A DNA stretch of 64,000 nucleotides, taken from CAZJZH01 sp964550465 (GTDB lineage Bacteria; Patescibacteriota; Patescibacteriia; JACRDY01). The notes under the pieces are model-generated. The model was given only the letters and a program-made list of their open reading frames with translations, ran no database searches and was not told the DNA's origin. Position 1 is the first letter of the stretch, and each line of letters starts with the position of its first letter. This document shows positions 32,612 through 42,845 of this stretch, piece after piece. A program made the translations under genes and the position numbers. Location: NCBI GenBank assembly GCA_964550465.1, contig CAZJZH010000001.1, forward strand, positions 1-64,000, in the 5' to 3' direction.

Positions 32612-35093
32612 CCAATTCTTCAGTCAGAACCTGAAACGAGCCTTACGCTCGGCTCATGGCTGTGCCCGTGAACTCGGGCAATCTGTGGTGACACCAGAGC
32701 ACCTGCTGTTTGGTTTAATCGTCACTCGCGGCAGTGTTAGTAGTGAGCTGTTGCATAAACAAGGGGTGCGTCCCTTGCAAACCCAGCGACTGATTGCTGA
32801 GCTGTTTTCCGCTACCACTGGCGATACGCCACCAGAGCTGACTGGTCCGGCGCAGCGCGTTCTTCAGCAGATGGCTATCATTGCCCAGCGCCACCAGCAC
32901 CGCTACATCGGCACCGAACACCTGCTGGCGGCCCTACTGGAAAACCCGCCCAAACTAGTGCTAGCCATCTTGGCCCAGAGCAGTGTTAATCTGGAAACAC
33001 TGACTGACCAACTAACAGTCATCTTACGCAGCACCAGTAAACTCAACGATATTGGTGGCATTCTGCAGCAGCAGTCTGAGTCATCGCCACCAGGTGATGA
33101 AGGCATGCCCTTTGGGCAACCGCCACAGCCCGCCAACAGCGGCAACGTCTTGGAATTATTCACGGTTGACCTGACTGACCCAGATGTCCAATCAGACATC
33201 GACCCGGTGATTGGCCGCCAGACAGAAATTGAGCGGCTGACCCAGATTCTCTGTCGTCGCACCAAAAACAACCCCGTCCTACTGGGTGAGCCGGGCGTTG
33301 GCAAAACAGCTATCGTTGAAGGTTTAGCTAAAAATATCGTCAATGCTCGCGTGCCGGAAGTCCTGCTCGATAAGCAGATTTTAATGCTTGATTTGGGGCT
33401 GCTGTTGGCCGGTACCATGTACCGTGGGGAATTTGAACAACGGCTGAAAAATGTTATTACAGAAATTCAAAAAGATGACTCTGTCATTCTCTTTATTGAT
33501 GAACTCCATACGCTGACCGGCGCTGGCGCTGCGCCTGGTTCTATGGATGCGGCTAATATTCTCAAACCTTCACTGGCCCGCGGACAGATCCGCTGTATCG
33601 GCGCCACCACCCTGGATGAGTACCGTAAACATATTGAAGCTGACCCCGCTCTAGAACGCCGCTTTCAACCGGTAATGGTAGCTGAACCAACAGTGGAAAA
33701 AACGGTCGCCATCCTCACCGGTGTGAAACCTCACTATGAGTCATACCACCACGTCACTATTACTGATGAGGCTATCAAAGCGGCGGCTCAGTTGTCACAC
33801 CGCTATGTAACAGAACGATTCTTGCCAGACAAGGCTATTGACCTAATTGATGAGGCGGCCGCTAAAGTCCGCGTGGCCCACAAACCTAGTCACGTTATGC
33901 AAAAAGCCCGCTCGATTGAACAGGGTATTGCGGTGCTAGAAAAGAATAAGCGGCAAGCTATTGCTGATGAAAAATTTGACCAAGCCTTGTCTTATAAGCA
34001 TCAACAAGCAAAAGCCCAGCAAGAACTGCACCACCTGCGCAGCGCAATTGAAAAAGAACAGCAGCAGCGGATTGGTCGCATCACAGCTGAAAATATCGCT
34101 CAACTGGTGTCAGACATGACCGGTATCCCCCTAGCAGAAGTAGCTGAAGACCAGCAGCAGAAGATTTTAGACCTGGAAAAATCGCTTAAAAAAGCCATTG
34201 TTGGCCAAGACGAAGCGATTGAACAACTAGTCCGCGCCATTAAGCGCTCTCGGGCCGGCGTGGCTACCGAACAGCGCCCTATTGGCTCATTTATCTTCCT
34301 GGGTCCCTCTGGGGTCGGTAAGACCGCCTTGGCTAAAGTGCTGGCCAAAGAATTATTTGAAGACGAGTCAGCCCTGGTCAAAATTGACATGTCGGAATTC
34401 CGCGAAAGTTTCAATGTGTCGAAACTGATCGGCTCGCCACCCGGCTATGTTGGCTACCGCGAAAGTGGTCAGCTAACTGAGGCTGTCCGCCGTCGACCGT
34501 ACAGCGTGGTGCTGTTTGATGAAATTGAAAAAGCTCACCCGGAAATCTTTAACATCCTGCTGCAGGTGATGGAAGACGGCATGCTGACTGATGCTACCGG
34601 TCGCCAGGTCAACTTCAAAAACACCATCATCATTATGACCTCCAATGTCGGTTTGCAGCAGTTTGTTCGCACCAAGTCGATTGGCTTTGATGCTGTGGCT
34701 ACTAATGATGACCTCTACGATGAAATGAAAGGCTACCTAGAAAAAAGCTTAGTTGATCAGTTCCGACCAGAATTCCTCAACCGACTGGACGCCACCCTAT
34801 TCTTCCGCCCACTCAACGCGGCTGATTTGAAAAAGATTGTCCGCCTGCAGTTAGCTGAGCTGAATAGTCGACTCGGCAAGCAAGGCGTCACCATAAAAGC
34901 TGATGCCAAAGCCGTCAATTGGCTGGCCACTCACCAGCAGGCACCACAGCAAGGCGCTCGGCTGATCCGCCGGCATATTCAGACATTGATCGAAACACCG
35001 TTGTCAGAACTGATTTTGCAGCAGAAAACTACCAAACGTGGTATAATCTCAGTAACCGTTTCAGATAATAACCTCCAGCTGACTCCTCAGTAA
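32592..35093 (+). CDS. clpC: ClpC-type AAA+ unfoldase
   Basis: An 833-residue Hsp100 protein that unfolds substrates for ClpP or disaggregates them. Domains in order: two Clp-N repeats (residues 8-145), a Gly/Pro linker, the first AAA+ module with Walker A GEPGVGKT (232-239) and [11 protein letters not shown], an UVR-like segment ([20 protein letters not shown]) that points to ClpC rather than ClpB, the second AAA+ module with Walker A GPSGVGKT (about 572-579), and a C-terminal D2-small domain. The long ClpB middle coiled coil is absent. clpP is not in the window. The start overlaps the upstream gene by 20 nt. Confidence 0.93.
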   Translation: MNQPATNQFFSQNLKRALRSAHGCARELGQSVVTPEHLLFGLIVTRGSVSSELLHKQGVRPLQTQRLIAELFSATTGDTPPELTGPAQRVLQQMAIIAQRHQHRYIGTEHLLAALLENPPKLVLAILAQSSVNLETLTDQLTVILRSTSKLNDIGGILQQQSESSPPGDEGMPFGQPPQPANSGNVLELFTVDLTDPDVQSDIDPVIGRQTEIERLTQILCRRTKNNPVLLGEPGVGKTAIVEGLAKNIVNARVPEVLLDKQILMLDLGLLLAGTMYRGEFEQRLKNVITEIQKDDSVILFIDELHTLTGAGAAPGSMDAANILKPSLARGQIRCIGATTLDEYRKHIEADPALERRFQPVMVAEPTVEKTVAILTGVKPHYESYHHVTITDEAIKAAAQLSHRYVTERFLPDKAIDLIDEAAAKVRVAHKPSHVMQKARSIEQGIAVLEKNKRQAIADEKFDQALSYKHQQAKAQQELHHLRSAIEKEQQQRIGRITAENIAQLVSDMTGIPLAEVAEDQQQKILDLEKSLKKAIVGQDEAIEQLVRAIKRSRAGVATEQRPIGSFIFLGPSGVGKTALAKVLAKELFEDESALVKIDMSEFRESFNVSKLIGSPPGYVGYRESGQLTEAVRRRPYSVVLFDEIEKAHPEIFNILLQVMEDGMLTDATGRQVNFKNTIIIMTSNVGLQQFVRTKSIGFDAVATNDDLYDEMKGYLEKSLVDQFRPEFLNRLDATLFFRPLNAADLKKIVRLQLAELNSRLGKQGVTIKADAKAVNWLATHQQAPQQGARLIRRHIQTLIETPLSELILQQKTTKRGIISVTVSDNNLQLTPQ

Positions 35094-35125
35094 CTTGATC
35101 CGCCGGAGGGTAACGACACACGTCT

Positions 35126-35827
35126 ATGGCGGAAGCAAACGTCCTGACCAACCAAACCTTGTCCAAGGGTGCTTTTCGACGTCAACAACGACAAGAGACT
35201 GCGACGGCCAATAGCCAATCTACTGCTCGTCAAGCGACAACCCAAGATCCTCAGGCTATGTCTGCTCGGCAGTACTTGCGCCAAGGACGTCGCATTCGCG
35301 CTAAAGAGCTGCGTGACAATCAAGCGAAGTCTCGACTTCGCAAAAACGCCAACGCTCTTGCCGACGTAGCAGGTGAAGTAGCAACTGCTCATTTACTAAA
35401 ATTATCATGGATTAACCTGATTGATAGCTTTGGTTTAACCCTGCTCTACATCAACTTTCACTTTGCGGCGCGGTACTTCGCTGGTAGTCGTCGTTTTTGT
35501 CAGTTTGGTATTGAGTGGTTTACTTTTGGGAAAGTAGGGGTAGCAAAGAAGGCAAAGGGGCGTGCCCGTCAGCAAGCCACCCGCAACAGTCAAGGCAAGG
35601 TGGCAGCCAGTGGCAGTCGCATTGCTGGCGCGGCCAGTAGCGCTGTGATTAAAGCTAAGAACCTAGCCAAAGTCATGGCCTCTAAGCCCATTGAACTAGC
35701 TGAAATTATCGTCCTAGTTGTATTGGATATAATTATCGCTACGCTGTTGCTGATATCATTTTTGACGCTGATGCTACCAATTCTAGCCCCTATTGTTGGC
35801 TGGACATTTTTGGCTAGTTATTTTTGA
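35126..35827 (+). CDS. Basic membrane protein at the head of the secretion cluster
   Basis: A 233-residue protein that I do not recognise. The first 90 residues are hydrophilic and very Arg/Gln/Lys-rich (FRRQQRQETATANSQ, LRQGRRIRAKELR). Hydrophobic segments follow near residues 92-118 and 190-230, separated by a basic Ala/Lys region. GGAGGG lies 15 nt before the ATG. It begins a run of tightly spaced plus-strand genes for exported proteins, so it probably belongs to the same apparatus. Confidence 0.6.
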   Translation: MAEANVLTNQTLSKGAFRRQQRQETATANSQSTARQATTQDPQAMSARQYLRQGRRIRAKELRDNQAKSRLRKNANALADVAGEVATAHLLKLSWINLIDSFGLTLLYINFHFAARYFAGSRRFCQFGIEWFTFGKVGVAKKAKGRARQQATRNSQGKVAASGSRIAGAASSAVIKAKNLAKVMASKPIELAEIIVLVVLDIIIATLLLISFLTLMLPILAPIVGWTFLASYF

Positions 35828-35848
35828 TCCTATTCTAGACATACCCCT

Positions 35849-37099
35849 ATGAGTGACCGCACTAAACGTATCTTGTTTATCATCGCTTTCGTGCTAGCCG
35901 CTGGGCTGTTAGCCTATGCGCTGTACTTCATACTATTTGGCGCCACCTCAACGCCAACCACGCCAACCAATCAAATCAACCAAGGTGACGATTTTTCTGG
36001 TGGCTTACCACCAGCCAACACTGGCAGCGGTACGGTCTTGCTAAACGTCAACGGTCGACTGGTACCTTCTGACGAAGTTGACACCACTCCCCCAGCCACT
36101 TCTACTGCTAGTCCTATCGCCCGTGGTGGCACCACGCAAGTGACGCAAGTATCAACCACACCAATAGAATCAATGTACCGATCATCTGACGGTAACAACC
36201 TGGTTGGCTACAACCCAAATGACGGCAAGTTCTACAAATATAACGCTGACGGCAGCGTCACTGCCCTATCTGATGATGAATTCTTTAATGTCGATGAAGT
36301 TACCTGGGCACCGGATAGCGCTAAAGCTATTATGAAGTTCCCTGACGGCGCCACTATTTACTACAATTTCTTAACCAAAGAACAGAAGACGCTACCCAAC
36401 CACTGGGAAGAATTTGACTTTTCTGACGACTCGACAAAGATCGCCTTTAAAAACATGCGCTTGGACCGCGAGAACCGTTGGCTGTCCGTAGCTAATGCTG
36501 ACGGCAGCCAGGTGCGTAACATCGCGCCGGTGGGCGATAATAGTAGTAACATCTCTGTCTTGTGGTCACCAACTGGACAGGTGGTCGGGAACTACCGTCA
36601 GAGCATGGACTTTGACCGTCAACGCTTGATCTTTATCACCACTGACGGTACCGAATTACCCGCTGTCGTACTGCAAGGGCGTGGTCTGGAGCAACAGTAC
36701 AGTCCGGATGGCGAATTCCTCTTCTACAGTGTCTACTCCAGCTTTACCGACCTACAACCCAACCTGTGGTTCACCACCGCTCGTGGTGACCAGTCTGGTC
36801 TGCTGCGCGTCAACTTAGAGCTTAATACCTGGGCGGATAAATGTGCCTTCGCTGATGGTCAAACCGTCTACTGCGCCGTGCCACAGTACCTGCCGAAAGG
36901 GGCTGGGCTGGTACCAGAAGTAGCCGATAGTATTCCGGATGATTTCTACAAAATTGACTTACAATCCGGTGCCAAGACCCTGATCGCCACCACTGAAGAC
37001 AGCTACACAGCTGAGAACATAGTGGTCAGCCAAGATGGTCGTAACTTGTTCTTTACCGACACGGCTACTGGCACCGCTCAACAGATTCGTATCCGCTAA
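35849..37099 (+). CDS. Membrane-anchored beta-propeller-like protein
   Basis: A 416-residue protein with one N-terminal membrane helix (about residues 8-31), a Thr/Pro/Ser-rich linker to about residue 105, and a domain built from repeats of the WD40/TolB-propeller type: VTWAPDSAKAI, FDFSDDSTKIAF, LWSPTGQVVG, QYSPDGEFLFY, VVSQDGRNLFF. Such propellers outside the membrane usually act as scaffolds. It lies 21 nt after the previous gene and 9 nt before the first pilin-module protein. Role in the secretion machine is inferred from context. Confidence 0.75.
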   Translation: MSDRTKRILFIIAFVLAAGLLAYALYFILFGATSTPTTPTNQINQGDDFSGGLPPANTGSGTVLLNVNGRLVPSDEVDTTPPATSTASPIARGGTTQVTQVSTTPIESMYRSSDGNNLVGYNPNDGKFYKYNADGSVTALSDDEFFNVDEVTWAPDSAKAIMKFPDGATIYYNFLTKEQKTLPNHWEEFDFSDDSTKIAFKNMRLDRENRWLSVANADGSQVRNIAPVGDNSSNISVLWSPTGQVVGNYRQSMDFDRQRLIFITTDGTELPAVVLQGRGLEQQYSPDGEFLFYSVYSSFTDLQPNLWFTTARGDQSGLLRVNLELNTWADKCAFADGQTVYCAVPQYLPKGAGLVPEVADSIPDDFYKIDLQSGAKTLIATTEDSYTAENIVVSQDGRNLFFTDTATGTAQQIRIR

Positions 37100-37108
37100 C
37101 TATTTCCC

Positions 37109-38281
37109 ATGCGCCTTCACTTCTTCCATTGGTTAATTGTCAGCTGCCTGGTTATCGGCAGTGGCCTTGTGGTCAGCGGCGTCTTGGCGCAAGACGAACA
37201 GCCTGTCAATTTACTACTGGACGAGCCAGACCTGCAAATCAATCTACCGAGCGTCAACCTGACGCCCTCCTCAGACATTAAAGCTACTGGACCACAAGGC
37301 AATCAGTACTACGCCATTCCGTGGATTGCCGAATACATCAGCGGTGCCTATCAGTTTATCATTGGTGCGGCTATTGCCCTGGCGATTATTGTTATCATTG
37401 TAGCTGGCTTCACCTGGATGACGGCCGGTGGTAATGCTGATGCAGTCAATCGAGCTAAGACTACTATCGTCGGTGCTGTCACTGGCGTACTGTTGGCTTT
37501 GGGCAGCTTTTCTATTCTCTATATTGTTAACCCAAATTTAACCAACTTAACCCCGTTACGAGTGCCAATTATTGGTCGAGTTGGACTAGGGCAATTTTGT
37601 TCACCAGAAGTCTTGCCAAACGAAACTATATACCTCATTAACGACAGAGTGGGAGAGATTAGTGGCGAAAAATTTACTGCTGGACGTAAAACCACCTGCG
37701 GGTTGTATTACAGTAAGGGTGAAGAAATAACTAGTGGCAGTATCTGTATTGGCTCCTCTTGTGGTGGCAGCACTGCCTGCGTGCCAAATATTAATGAAGA
37801 CGGCTCCATCAACGCCTACGGTGGTGCGTTACCAATACCACCATATATGCAGGTAGACTATGCCTGTCAAAACCCTGGCACGGTATGTAATAAAATTAAA
37901 GATGACGACGTTGAGCGCTCTTTTGGTCTGGGAGAAGGTCAGCGAGTATGCGATCTTATCAATAACAGCCCTGGTGCTCGTACTGGCACTAACGGCGGTA
38001 CCTGCGTCTGGGTAGACAAAGACGCTGCTCGTATTTTTGCTGGTGATGACCGATGCTACTGGTGCTCGCAGGAGCTGTACCAAAAACTAGCAGCTGATTG
38101 GGATGGTGGCTTTACTCCCGATGTTGATGAAGATGACCCTCAAACTATTTGTGAATTATTAGCGGATGAGGAAGTTGATGATTGGAGTGATATCATTAAG
38201 TACACATCAATGGACACTATCCGTGGCCTTGATAAGTGGGAAGTTTCTGCCTGCGCCAGTGCTAAGTGTAATGGCCTATGA
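37109..38281 (+). CDS. Exported protein with VirB2-like module and Cys-rich C-terminus
   Basis: 390 residues: a signal peptide (residues 1-27, ending LAQ), a short linker, and a module at about 65-150. The module is IPWIAEYISGAYQF, a hydrophobic helix, AGFTWMTAGGNADAVNRAK, a second hydrophobic helix and LYIVNPNL. This two-helix hairpin resembles VirB2/TrbC-type pilin subunits. The rest is extracytoplasmic with about 14 Cys (CIGSSCGG, DRCYWCSQ). It overlaps the next gene by 4 nt (ATGA) and shares the module with two neighbours (38278, 40739). Confidence 0.75.
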   Translation: MRLHFFHWLIVSCLVIGSGLVVSGVLAQDEQPVNLLLDEPDLQINLPSVNLTPSSDIKATGPQGNQYYAIPWIAEYISGAYQFIIGAAIALAIIVIIVAGFTWMTAGGNADAVNRAKTTIVGAVTGVLLALGSFSILYIVNPNLTNLTPLRVPIIGRVGLGQFCSPEVLPNETIYLINDRVGEISGEKFTAGRKTTCGLYYSKGEEITSGSICIGSSCGGSTACVPNINEDGSINAYGGALPIPPYMQVDYACQNPGTVCNKIKDDDVERSFGLGEGQRVCDLINNSPGARTGTNGGTCVWVDKDAARIFAGDDRCYWCSQELYQKLAADWDGGFTPDVDEDDPQTICELLADEEVDDWSDIIKYTSMDTIRGLDKWEVSACASAKCNGL

Positions 38282-39591
38282 TTAAAAAAAGCCTCATTAT
38301 CGCTATCCTCTCCTTCAGTCTCCTGTCTTCCGCAGTAGCGGTACCGGTATGGGCTCAAGACGATGAGCCGGAAACTGAAGAGACTGAAACAACGGCGGAT
38401 AATGAGGAAGAAGCTGGACAATGCACCCGCAAAGAAAACGACTACTTCAGTGGCTCTTGCGCTGATGCGACGGGCAGTAGTAAATGTTGCGATGGCTGCA
38501 CCTGTCACAATATTGAAAATGAGACTGGTGACATTATTGCGCACGAATGCATTAGCTGTCCACCAGAAGGGCAACGTGTACAATTAAGTATCCCAGACAC
38601 ACAAATAGGCTTCCCTGACGGTGACGTTAGTTTTTCTCGTGATGTGCCATTACGTGGTCCTGAGGGTAATCAATTCTATAGCATTCCCTGGATTGCTGAG
38701 TACATCAGCTCAGCTTATCAGTTCATTATCGGTGCTGCCGTACTATTAGCTATCATCGTCATTATTATAGCCGGCTTTACTTGGATGACAGCTGGTGGTA
38801 ACGGTGATGCTGTTAAGCGAGCCAAAGAGCAAATTCTGGGTGCAGTGACAGGGGTGTTACTGGCAGTAGGTAGCTATTCTATCCTCTATATTGTCAATCC
38901 TAACTTAGTCAACCTAACACCCGTGACCGTGCCATACACGCAATACACGGAGCTTGATTTTGAAGATGAGGCGCAAGAACTGGCTGGGCTGAGCAATAGA
39001 GGGCCTGCGAATGGTTCATACCCTTCAATTGGTGGTGAATGCTTCCCATTTGCTAATGGCCCTATCCGCGGAATTGCTAACAATTTTGGGCAGCGTCGAA
39101 AATTTAAAGATGGATCTCCTCGGTGCCACGCTGGTGTAGATATTCCTACTGCAGGAAATAGGCCCGAGGATGTTGTAGCCATTGCTGATGGGAGAGTTGT
39201 CGCTGGACCATACTCATTTCTCCCTAACTGCAAAACAGGCCCAGGGGATAGCGTAGCGCTATTAGTGCAGCACGGAGCTAATGTTGTGAACTACGGTGAA
39301 TTAAATGTTGGCACGGTGACTGTCAAAGCTGGTGATACCGTAAAAGCAGGTGATACATTAGGCACTGCCTCTAACTGTGGCATGCTGCATTTTGAACTTT
39401 ACACAAGCGGAACTGCGGCTAATACAAGTTGGCCCACCCCCGACAACCAGGCTGTTGGTGATGACCCAAATTACTGTGCTAAGCACTATCTCAGCACCAA
39501 ACCAAAAAACCTCTTGGATCCCACCTCAACCCTAAAGGATTTATCCTCAAAAGTATGCGCGAACGCGGGCGAAGCAACAGAGACAGAGTAA
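38278..39591 (+). CDS. Exported VirB2-like module fused to an M23 peptidase-like domain
   Basis: 437 residues: signal peptide (1-26, ending VWAQ), a Glu-rich and Cys-rich region, the two-helix module (about residues 125-215, with AGFTWMTAGGNGDAVKRAK), and a C-terminal LytM/M23-type domain. The zinc ligands His284 and Asp288 (HAGVD) and His371 (LHFE) are present. The first His of the usual HxH motif is Met369, so catalysis is doubtful. VAIADGRVVAGP and VKAGDTVKAGDTLG are typical M23 strands. M23 enzymes cut peptidoglycan cross-links. It overlaps the YibE/F gene by 37 nt. Confidence 0.82.
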   Translation: MIKKSLIIAILSFSLLSSAVAVPVWAQDDEPETEETETTADNEEEAGQCTRKENDYFSGSCADATGSSKCCDGCTCHNIENETGDIIAHECISCPPEGQRVQLSIPDTQIGFPDGDVSFSRDVPLRGPEGNQFYSIPWIAEYISSAYQFIIGAAVLLAIIVIIIAGFTWMTAGGNGDAVKRAKEQILGAVTGVLLAVGSYSILYIVNPNLVNLTPVTVPYTQYTELDFEDEAQELAGLSNRGPANGSYPSIGGECFPFANGPIRGIANNFGQRRKFKDGSPRCHAGVDIPTAGNRPEDVVAIADGRVVAGPYSFLPNCKTGPGDSVALLVQHGANVVNYGELNVGTVTVKAGDTVKAGDTLGTASNCGMLHFELYTSGTAANTSWPTPDNQAVGDDPNYCAKHYLSTKPKNLLDPTSTLKDLSSKVCANAGEATETE

Positions 39592-40742
39592 GTAGCGCCA
39601 TCTACAAGTTTCGCTGGTGGCTTTTGATAGCCCTACTACTTGCTGGCACTACCATAGCCCTACAGTACGTCGTGTCTTTTTCCAACGACCAAAATATCGC
39701 TGTTGCTCGCGTTCAATCGATCGTAGCAGAGGAAGCACAGCCTGGTATTATAAACGACGCCCAACGAGTTACTCAAACCGTTACCTTAACATTCAACACT
39801 GGTCCACTAGCTGGTCAACAAGTGACTACTACACACGCCTATGAAACGGCTGGACCATACATTTTTATTGGTCCATTGCAGCAGAACGATTGGGTCGTGA
39901 CACAAATCAACCTCAAAACCCTGACTGGAGAGCCTTTGGTTATTGTGGTCACGCGTCTATTCTTGCTACCACTTATTCCCCTACTAGCATTATTTCTAGG
40001 GATTATAATTTTGGTTGGACAAAAAAAGGGCTTTTTAACACTGATTAGCCTAGTGATATCAGGCTTACTCTTATTTGGCGCCGTCATACCGCTAGTCACT
40101 AAAGCTGGCTGGAACCCTATCAGCGCCATATTAGTTATCGCCGTCCCAATGACGGTTATTGATGTGTTGGTTGTTGTGGGTTGGAACAAAAAAAGCTTGG
40201 CTGCAAGTATTGGTATGCTAACAGCAGTGTTCATAACCTTTTTACTGTCCACTGGATTTGCCGCTCTAATGAAAGTACCTGGTGAGCTGGCCAACGAAGA
40301 TGCTTCCCTATACTATCAAATGCCAGAAATTACCGCCGTGTCTGTTTTTTTGGCTGGGATTTTACTTGGCGCTATTGGCGCTGTTAACGATATCGCTGTA
40401 TCAATTGCTGCAGCCGTTCAAGAAGTGAAGTATGTGAAGCCATCTGCAACTATAGAAGAATTGTGGTCCTCCGGCATGCGTGTAGGTAGAGATATTATCG
40501 GCACTATGACTAATACGCTTATATTCGCTTATGTTGGGACATCACTGGTAGTGTGGCTCAGCTATGGCCAAGGAGATTATTCGCCATTTCTAGCGCTTAA
40601 CGTTGCCTCCGTCAGTGAAGAACTACTCCGTTCCCTATCTAGCACTATCGGTCTGGCGGTAGCGGTGCCGGTCACTGCCTGGGCCAGCGCCTATTTGTAT
40701 ACCAAAAAAAAGATCGCTCCTAAAGAATCCTCCTCCACATGA
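39555..40742 (+). CDS. YibE/F-like membrane protein
   Basis: A 395-residue polytopic protein with a first membrane helix at about residues 20-40, an exported domain to about residue 125 (AVARVQSIVAEE, VTLTFNTGPLAGQQV), and then seven or so membrane helices. GAIGAVNDIAVSIAAAVQEV and GRDIIGTMTNTLIFAYVGTSL match the YibE/F family, whose transport role is not well established. The gene overlaps the M23 protein gene by 37 nt and the next gene by 4 nt, so it is firmly within the cluster. Confidence 0.88.
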   Translation: MRERGRSNRDRVSSAIYKFRWWLLIALLLAGTTIALQYVVSFSNDQNIAVARVQSIVAEEAQPGIINDAQRVTQTVTLTFNTGPLAGQQVTTTHAYETAGPYIFIGPLQQNDWVVTQINLKTLTGEPLVIVVTRLFLLPLIPLLALFLGIIILVGQKKGFLTLISLVISGLLLFGAVIPLVTKAGWNPISAILVIAVPMTVIDVLVVVGWNKKSLAASIGMLTAVFITFLLSTGFAALMKVPGELANEDASLYYQMPEITAVSVFLAGILLGAIGAVNDIAVSIAAAVQEVKYVKPSATIEELWSSGMRVGRDIIGTMTNTLIFAYVGTSLVVWLSYGQGDYSPFLALNVASVSEELLRSLSSTIGLAVAVPVTAWASAYLYTKKKIAPKESSST

Positions 40743-42085
40743 ACCGCTTACCTTTATTAATCTGTGGCAGCATTATTAGCATCATGTTGCTCATACCCAC
40801 CCTGCCAGCTGCTGCCCAGGAAGGTGAGATGTGCTGTGCCTGTACCAGTTCAGTCGATGGCCGCTCGGCAGAGTTTTACCATGACCCATACGAAGACGCT
40901 GACTCATCTGATGAAGACCCTTGCGCTCGCTTTGAAACTGACGACGCATCAACTGAAGATGGTTTCAATATTGCTTGCGAACTACTCAATGAAGCCTGCC
41001 CAACAGCTGGTGGTGGTGACATTGACGTGGTACCACCAACAGCCCAAGTTGACATTCCCGGTTTCAACGGCTTTACCGATGAATTAGAAATTTACGGCAG
41101 TGACACGGAACGGTTTTACACCGTGCCCTGGTTAGCTGAGTATACCCGAGCTATTTATCAGTTCGGCGTCGGTGTAGCAGTAGCCCTGGCTATTATCGTC
41201 ATTATCGTTGCCGGCTTTACTTGGATGACGGCCGGCGGCAACGCTGACGCAGTCGGTCGGGCTAAAACAACTATTGTCGGAGCGGTCACTGGGCTGATTT
41301 TAGCGGTGGGCAGCTACTCTATTCTCTTTTTAGTTAACCCAAACATTGTCAACCTGACTCCGGTAGTAGTGCCAGCAGTCAATAAAACCGAACTCAATAT
41401 TACCACTATTCCGGAAGGGGTCTACACGCAGATCACCGGCAAAGCCCTCATTCGTCCCTTTGGCCCAGAAATGGAAGCGATGATGCGAACCGTAGCTGAA
41501 AAAAATGACCATATTGATTTTTGTACGCTGCAGGCAATTTTACAGAAAGAATCCGGTGGAAATGCTAACGCCGTCGGGCATGACGAAGATGCGCCGGTGT
41601 CTGGTGTCTCCGCTCGGACAAATTTTATTAGCTCTGGCAAATACCACTCCGGCCGGAATTTTACCCCCAACGCTACCCTCAAAACTGATAGAAGCTTTGT
41701 TAATGATGACAAAACCTGCACCACACAACTAAGTGTCAGCGAAGGTGGCTGTTCTGACCCTGACACTTTAAACCTCGACTGGCGCTATTCACACGGCATT
41801 GGCCTGGGGCAAATCACCATTTTCCCTGGCCGTTTCTGCAGTAGTAAGCCCAGTATTCAAATTGGTAGCACCTGTTATACCGTACCAATGCTACTTGATC
41901 CAGAACAGCAGTTCCAAGCCGTGGCCGATCTATGGAAAACAAAGTGCTCTGGCGAAACCGTCAAAAAATGCTTTAAAAATTATGCCGGTAGTGGCAGCTG
42001 GGCTGAAGCTACCGCTACTCAAAAAATGGCCGTCTACCAGAAATGTGTCGGTGATGGTTTAAATAAAACGACAAACAGTGAATAA
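40739..42085 (+). CDS. Exported VirB2-like module fused to a lytic transglycosylase domain
   Basis: 448 residues: signal peptide (1-26, ending AAAQ), an acidic Cys-containing region (MCCACTSS), the two-helix module (about 125-210, AGFTWMTAGGNADAVGRAK, LFLVNPNIVNL), and a C-terminal SLT-like domain. Catalytic Glu271 is in LQAILQKESGGNANAVG, and the GIGLGQITIFPG motif follows. Lytic transglycosylases open local gaps in peptidoglycan, as VirB1 does for type IV secretion systems. Several Cys pairs suggest disulfides. It overlaps the YibE/F gene by 4 nt and touches mpg without a gap. Confidence 0.85.
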   Translation: MNRLPLLICGSIISIMLLIPTLPAAAQEGEMCCACTSSVDGRSAEFYHDPYEDADSSDEDPCARFETDDASTEDGFNIACELLNEACPTAGGGDIDVVPPTAQVDIPGFNGFTDELEIYGSDTERFYTVPWLAEYTRAIYQFGVGVAVALAIIVIIVAGFTWMTAGGNADAVGRAKTTIVGAVTGLILAVGSYSILFLVNPNIVNLTPVVVPAVNKTELNITTIPEGVYTQITGKALIRPFGPEMEAMMRTVAEKNDHIDFCTLQAILQKESGGNANAVGHDEDAPVSGVSARTNFISSGKYHSGRNFTPNATLKTDRSFVNDDKTCTTQLSVSEGGCSDPDTLNLDWRYSHGIGLGQITIFPGRFCSSKPSIQIGSTCYTVPMLLDPEQQFQAVADLWKTKCSGETVKKCFKNYAGSGSWAEATATQKMAVYQKCVGDGLNKTTNSE

Positions 42086-42667
42086 ATGCGCCTACTCCCC
42101 GCCTCATTTTTCGCCCAACCCACCCGCCGAGTAGCTCGTCAGCTGCTCGGCTGTGTCTTGTTTCACCGCCAGGCTGACCAGCTCTACAGCGGCATTATCA
42201 CAGAAACAGAAGCCTACTGCGGGCCGCATGACACCGCCTCACACGCCAGTCGTGGTCGCACCCGACGGACCGAAGTGATGTTTGGTCCGCCGGGCCACAC
42301 CTATGTCTACCTGATTTATGGTATGTACCACTGCCTCAATGTAGTGACAGAAAAAACCGACTACCCTGCGGCTGTATTAATCCGAGGCATCCAGGCGTTT
42401 GAACCTATTGCCGCCACGCAACGGTGGCAGTATGACCAAGCCACTCCTCTGCCACCCAAGCTGGCTAACGGCCCCGGCAAGCTGTGCCGCTATATGGATA
42501 TCACCACACAGCACAACAACCAGCTGCTAAGCAAAGCTAATGGCCTATGGATTGCTAACGCGCACATCAAGCCAAAAATGATTACCACTGCGCCACGAGT
42601 GGGTATTGATTACGCCGGAGCGTATACGGATAAGCCGTGGCGCTATATCGCGACGGATTTTAAGTAA
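42086..42667 (+). CDS. mpg: DNA-3-methyladenine glycosylase (AAG/MPG type)
   Basis: A 193-residue base-excision glycosylase that removes alkylated or deaminated purines. The family signature is clear: ARQLLGCVLF, the catalytic Glu in GIITETEAYCGPHDTASHA, RTEVMFGPPGHTYVYLIYGMYHCLNVV, and LANGPGKLCRYMDI. The ATG directly follows the stop of the transglycosylase gene with no gap, so a DNA-repair gene is coupled to the secretion cluster, probably by genome compaction only. Confidence 0.94.
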   Translation: MRLLPASFFAQPTRRVARQLLGCVLFHRQADQLYSGIITETEAYCGPHDTASHASRGRTRRTEVMFGPPGHTYVYLIYGMYHCLNVVTEKTDYPAAVLIRGIQAFEPIAATQRWQYDQATPLPPKLANGPGKLCRYMDITTQHNNQLLSKANGLWIANAHIKPKMITTAPRVGIDYAGAYTDKPWRYIATDFK

Positions 42668-42670
42668 TAG

Positions 42671-42701
42671 AAAAGCCGCCCCCTGTCGGGAGGGGACGGC
42701 T
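42671..42701 (-). terminator. Intrinsic terminator of the orphan minus-strand gene
   Basis: On the minus strand AGCCGTCCCC pairs with GGGGGCGGCT and is followed by TTTT. It lies about 145 nt after the gene at 42846; the intervening sequence shows no gene. Confidence 0.6.
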
Positions 42702-42845
42702 GTGGGTGTCGTGCCTAATGTACAACGATTCCAAGCTATGAGTAGCTGAGGTGGGAGAATCATTGTCAACACGACCGGGACTTCGTGTGTGCCGCGTACT
42801 CAGGTATGCACATTTGACATACCTCAATACATTTAAATAGGCAAA

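Noticed and set aside
35042..35047. TATAAT as a promoter for the secretion cluster
   Set aside because: It lies inside the end of clpC and has no -35 box at a usable distance.
37109..42085. Prophage or conjugative plasmid remnant
   Set aside because: No integrase, capsid, terminase, relaxase or plasmid replication gene was seen, and the genes are coupled to chromosomal housekeeping genes.
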